Source: Xiphias gladius
Taxonomy: Eukaryota > Chordata > Actinopteri > Istiophoriformes > Xiphiidae
Length of the DNA: 64,000 bases
Assembly: GCF_016859285.1 (NCBI RefSeq)
Contig: NC_053402.1
Coordinates: 2,846,003 to 2,910,002 of the forward strand
Direction of reading: 5' to 3'
The translations under genes were made by a program, and so were the position numbers. Of this stretch, positions 60,957-64,000 are shown in pieces. The number at the start of each line of letters is the position of its first letter. The first letter of the stretch is position 1. Under the pieces are notes generated by a model. It had not been told where the DNA came from and did no database searches. It worked only from the letters and a program-made list of their open reading frames with translations.

Positions 60957-63900
60957 CTGGAGGAAGAGAAAAAGAAAAGGAAAAGGATTCATTATAAAGG
61001 GGGGGGGGCATATGCACATGTAGTCTCCCTGGTTCTCTTTTTGTGTTTAGATAACATCAAAATGACAGAGCACACCCAAAAAACGCTCCCTAGAAGATCA
61101 AAATAACATGCCTAAAATGCCTAAAAGTTGCAGAACCTTGTGCATTAGATCTTTGTTCGAAAACATCCGACTCTGTAATTGACACTTTGGTGCGTAAACT
61201 AGGTTTATGGTGTCAGTAGGGCTGCAATTTTGACACGTGGATCCATGGTTGTTTTATTTGACACCACGTGAACGACAGACGGCCTGTTTCTTCACACTTG
61301 CAGAAGGCAGAATGGACAAATGTAAACGGAAAATACAAATCTTTAACAAAAAAAAGTGATAACATGAGAAAATAGATATAACACAGTCTGATCCCAATAT
61401 AGTTTACTGGTGCGTGTATTTAATGTGAGCTTATAGCCTGAACCAGCCCAGACCTTGCAGAAATACACCGATTTAAGTCACAATTTAAGCAAAAGTATTA
61501 AAAAAGCAATAATTCATTTTAAATTCGCCAGCCAGTCAGCTGATATGGTCACCGCCGCTGTTAACTGCATAGATTAATCTATAGATATGAGAGGGCGGGG
61601 AGATATTTCTGGAGGTTTCCCTCTGAAGGTGACCTCCAGCGGGAAATCCGAAGCTGCTGTGATCAAGGGGGCAATATTTGGTAACATGATAATAATAACC
61701 GAAAAATAAAGCAAGGCTACCAGTCAGCGCTTGGCGCGGCAGCACTGTGTGCGTATCTGTAAAAAAAAAAATACATTTTAAGACCAGAAACTGGAGCAGA
61801 GATTTTTCCCCGCGCGATGACAGCAAACAGACAAAAAAAAAACACACACACATCAGGGAAGATGTTTTACAGGCCGAATACTTCTTCTGCTTCTTCTTCT
61901 TCTTCTTCTTTGTTTGCATGAGAATGGTGATCAAGTTGCAGCTCAGCACGCTGTCACTGCGTCACTTCTGATTGCTCCTAAATTAATAGGCGTCGGTAAA
62001 TTTATGGCCCTGATGGGAGTAGAGGAAAAATACTTCTTGTGTTCATCCTTCGTCTTTCATTACGGGTACATAGACTCAATATCATTTCACCACAGTCCAC
62101 ATAATAGATTGCACTGAACCCGTTTGAACACATTGTGGGCAGCACATTTTTCAACATCAACACGTAAATTAACTAATAAATACGCAGATTCTCTTCACAC
62201 AAAGTCTGGCGACGTTTTGTAGTGAGCGTCGGTACGAAGTTGAATGTGTTGTGATAAAATAAAGGATTTCTGATGACACCCAGCTCCGTTTTGCCACTTC
62301 AGAACCGCGGCAGGCTTCAAGGCTCTTGAGAGGGAGAGAAAAAAAAAGGAATGGGAATCTCTTCTTTCATTGTGGAAACGTGTTTGAAATGGTAAATAAC
62401 AGACTCTTAAATAGGATGTTCGTCATTTTCGAGTGAGAGAAAATTACAGTATGAGCTGTTGTCTTGGTTTTTTCTGTCTCTACTTCTTTCGTATCTCTTG
62501 TTTGCCAGGCGACCCTTACTCCTACACCCCCGCCCCCCCAAAAAAAAAAACCAATAACAAAAAAAAAACAACAACAAAAACACCACCACTCCACCCCATA
62601 CAGCTTTCAGACCGATGTAATTAGTGGAGACTTCTGGTTTGGGACGCATGGTTCTGGTTTAGGGCTGAAAGCTATCTGCTTTTCCCCTCAGGAAAGCAGC
62701 AGGCATCTCAGCTATGAAGTAGCTTGCTGGGAGTCTTGCGGCACTGAGGCTCTTTAAAGGACAACTCCACCATAAAAAAGAAGCTCTTTTCTTCACTTTG
62801 ACCTTTTTTCATCCCTTTAACACTGTCCTTGCCTTAGTCTTAGGAGAGGAAAGATTTTGTTCTAGTTGACTTCCACTTTTACATCTTCTAAATAAAACCT
62901 TTAACCAAGAGCAATCTTTCCATGTGGTTAGGTCAGGCTCTTCCTCAAGTCAATCACAGCTCAGTAAAGCCAAGAAACAGATTCTCCCACTAGCTAGAGT
63001 CTGTAAAAAAACAACAAAAACAATGTATGATCAAGTAAAGATTGAAATTTCTGCTTTCTCAATGGGGCTAACTATTTCTTAAAATTTATTCTGAAAAGCA
63101 AAGACAAATAAAAAATTGTTACAAAAGCTTAAAGACCATCTCTGATGAGGAGAAGCAGGGAGGAGCAGCACGCAAAGCAGAAACCAAGACCATGTTGGAA
63201 CTACTTTCTTTATTCTGTTTCTTCATTGCATTTTATTACTAACACCATCTCCGTCAGCAGGGCAATTACCCAACCCAAATATTACTCCAAGAGGAGATTC
63301 TCCTCTGGATGTATTGGTAAAAAGGTTGGTTTTCATAGAGTCACTGTTTTTGTTATACTTCAGCCTTCCTCGGGCTACTGAAGTCAGACCGAATGAAACA
63401 CAGCACACATGTAGCCTAACCATCAAAGTAAATTTTGTTATAAGCACCATCTAAATCAGTTTGTGCAACATTAGGGCCAAAAAGCTTCTCCTTGTTACTG
63501 TCTGATCGCATAAAAAAATTAAAATGACAAAAGATAGATTATGCCTTGCAGCCAGGATCAGCTGCAGACCGGATCGTCTCTGCAGGGCAAAGGTGTTATA
63601 AAGGAGATTTTCTGTTCCCATGTAAAATGTAGCCACAGTTCTCGGGCCTAAAATGGCAGAAGGGATGATCTTATCCCTCAAAAGTCATGGGGAAAGCTTG
63701 AGCTTCAGCACCTTTTGATGCCATGCAGGGAAAATCTGCATTTGTGTCCCTCCCTGAGGAGCCAGTCTTTTTCCTAACTGATTTTGGGTGGAGCTTTCGT
63801 CTGTCTTCAATTTCACTGGTAATATTTTACTACTATGACAATCACACTTGTTACAATGCCAAGGCATTAACATAATTCCATATGACATTGATAACAATGT

Positions 63901-64000
63901 TCTTTTTCTCCCAGTTAGACACAACACACTCTTTTTGTGTGGCACCATGGGCAGTATTAGTCTATGTTTGACTGGATTCCTAGATTCTCAATTTCATGTA
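60957..64000 (-). other. hoxb9a intron (partial)
   Basis: At least 3.0 kb of intron upstream of the hoxb9a homeobox exon. It contains a CTT-rich tract at 61879-61914, an A-rich stretch around 62540-62580 and, near 62753, TTTAAAGGACAACTCCACC, which resembles one end of the MITE at 38511. No exon 1 sequence or other gene is recognised. Confidence 0.8.

Noticed and set aside
60957-64000. Search for hoxb9a exon 1 and mir-196
   Set aside because: No group-9 N-terminal sequence and no miR-196 stem on either strand; both expected beyond the right edge.

Overview
This window is a 64 kb piece of a vertebrate HoxB cluster, almost certainly the hoxba cluster of a ray-finned (teleost, probably percomorph) fish. 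Four homeobox exons or hexapeptide-bearing first exons can be read directly for paralogue groups 5 to 9, all on the minus strand, so transcription runs right to left. The order from right to left is hoxb9a (exon 2 only), hoxb8a (complete), hoxb7a (complete), hoxb6a (complete) and hoxb5a (exon 1 only; its homeobox exon lies off the left edge). The 'a' suffix is inferred: in teleosts the second copy (hoxbb) is known to lack groups 7 and 9. The fish assignment also rests on the dispersed repeats and the very high density of (CA)n tracts.

Layout: 1-1569 hoxb5a intron and first exon; 1570-5654 hoxb5a promoter and hoxb5a-hoxb6a spacer, with a strong CTCF-like site and a DR2 retinoic-acid-type element; 5655-9791 hoxb6a with a 3'UTR carrying two miR-196 seed matches; 9792-29260 a very long (about 19 kb) hoxb6a-hoxb7a spacer with many microsatellites, three copies of an unidentified transposon-like repeat, a perfect DR5 (RARE-type) element and a promoter-like conserved-looking block; 29260-36581 hoxb7a with a 6.2 kb intron; 36582-40130 spacer containing a MITE-like element; 40130-47181 hoxb8a with the near-perfect miR-196 complementary site in its 3'UTR; 47182-60300 hoxb8a upstream and hoxb9a downstream spacer; 60721-60956 hoxb9a homeobox exon; 60957-64000 hoxb9a intron.

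The genes encode Antennapedia-class homeodomain transcription factors that pattern the anterior-posterior axis collinearly. All splice junctions I could place are phase 1, between the hexapeptide and the homeodomain, as is usual for these paralogue groups. Unusual points are lineage-specific homopolymer expansions (Ala in hoxb6a, Gly in hoxb5a and hoxb8a, Ser/Pro in hoxb7a), a diverged hoxb7a, a NAGNAG acceptor in hoxb8a, and repeat and transposon load in a kind of locus that is normally repeat-poor. I found no protein-coding gene other than the Hox genes. No miRNA hairpin is visible: mir-10 and mir-196 are expected just outside the left and right edges.
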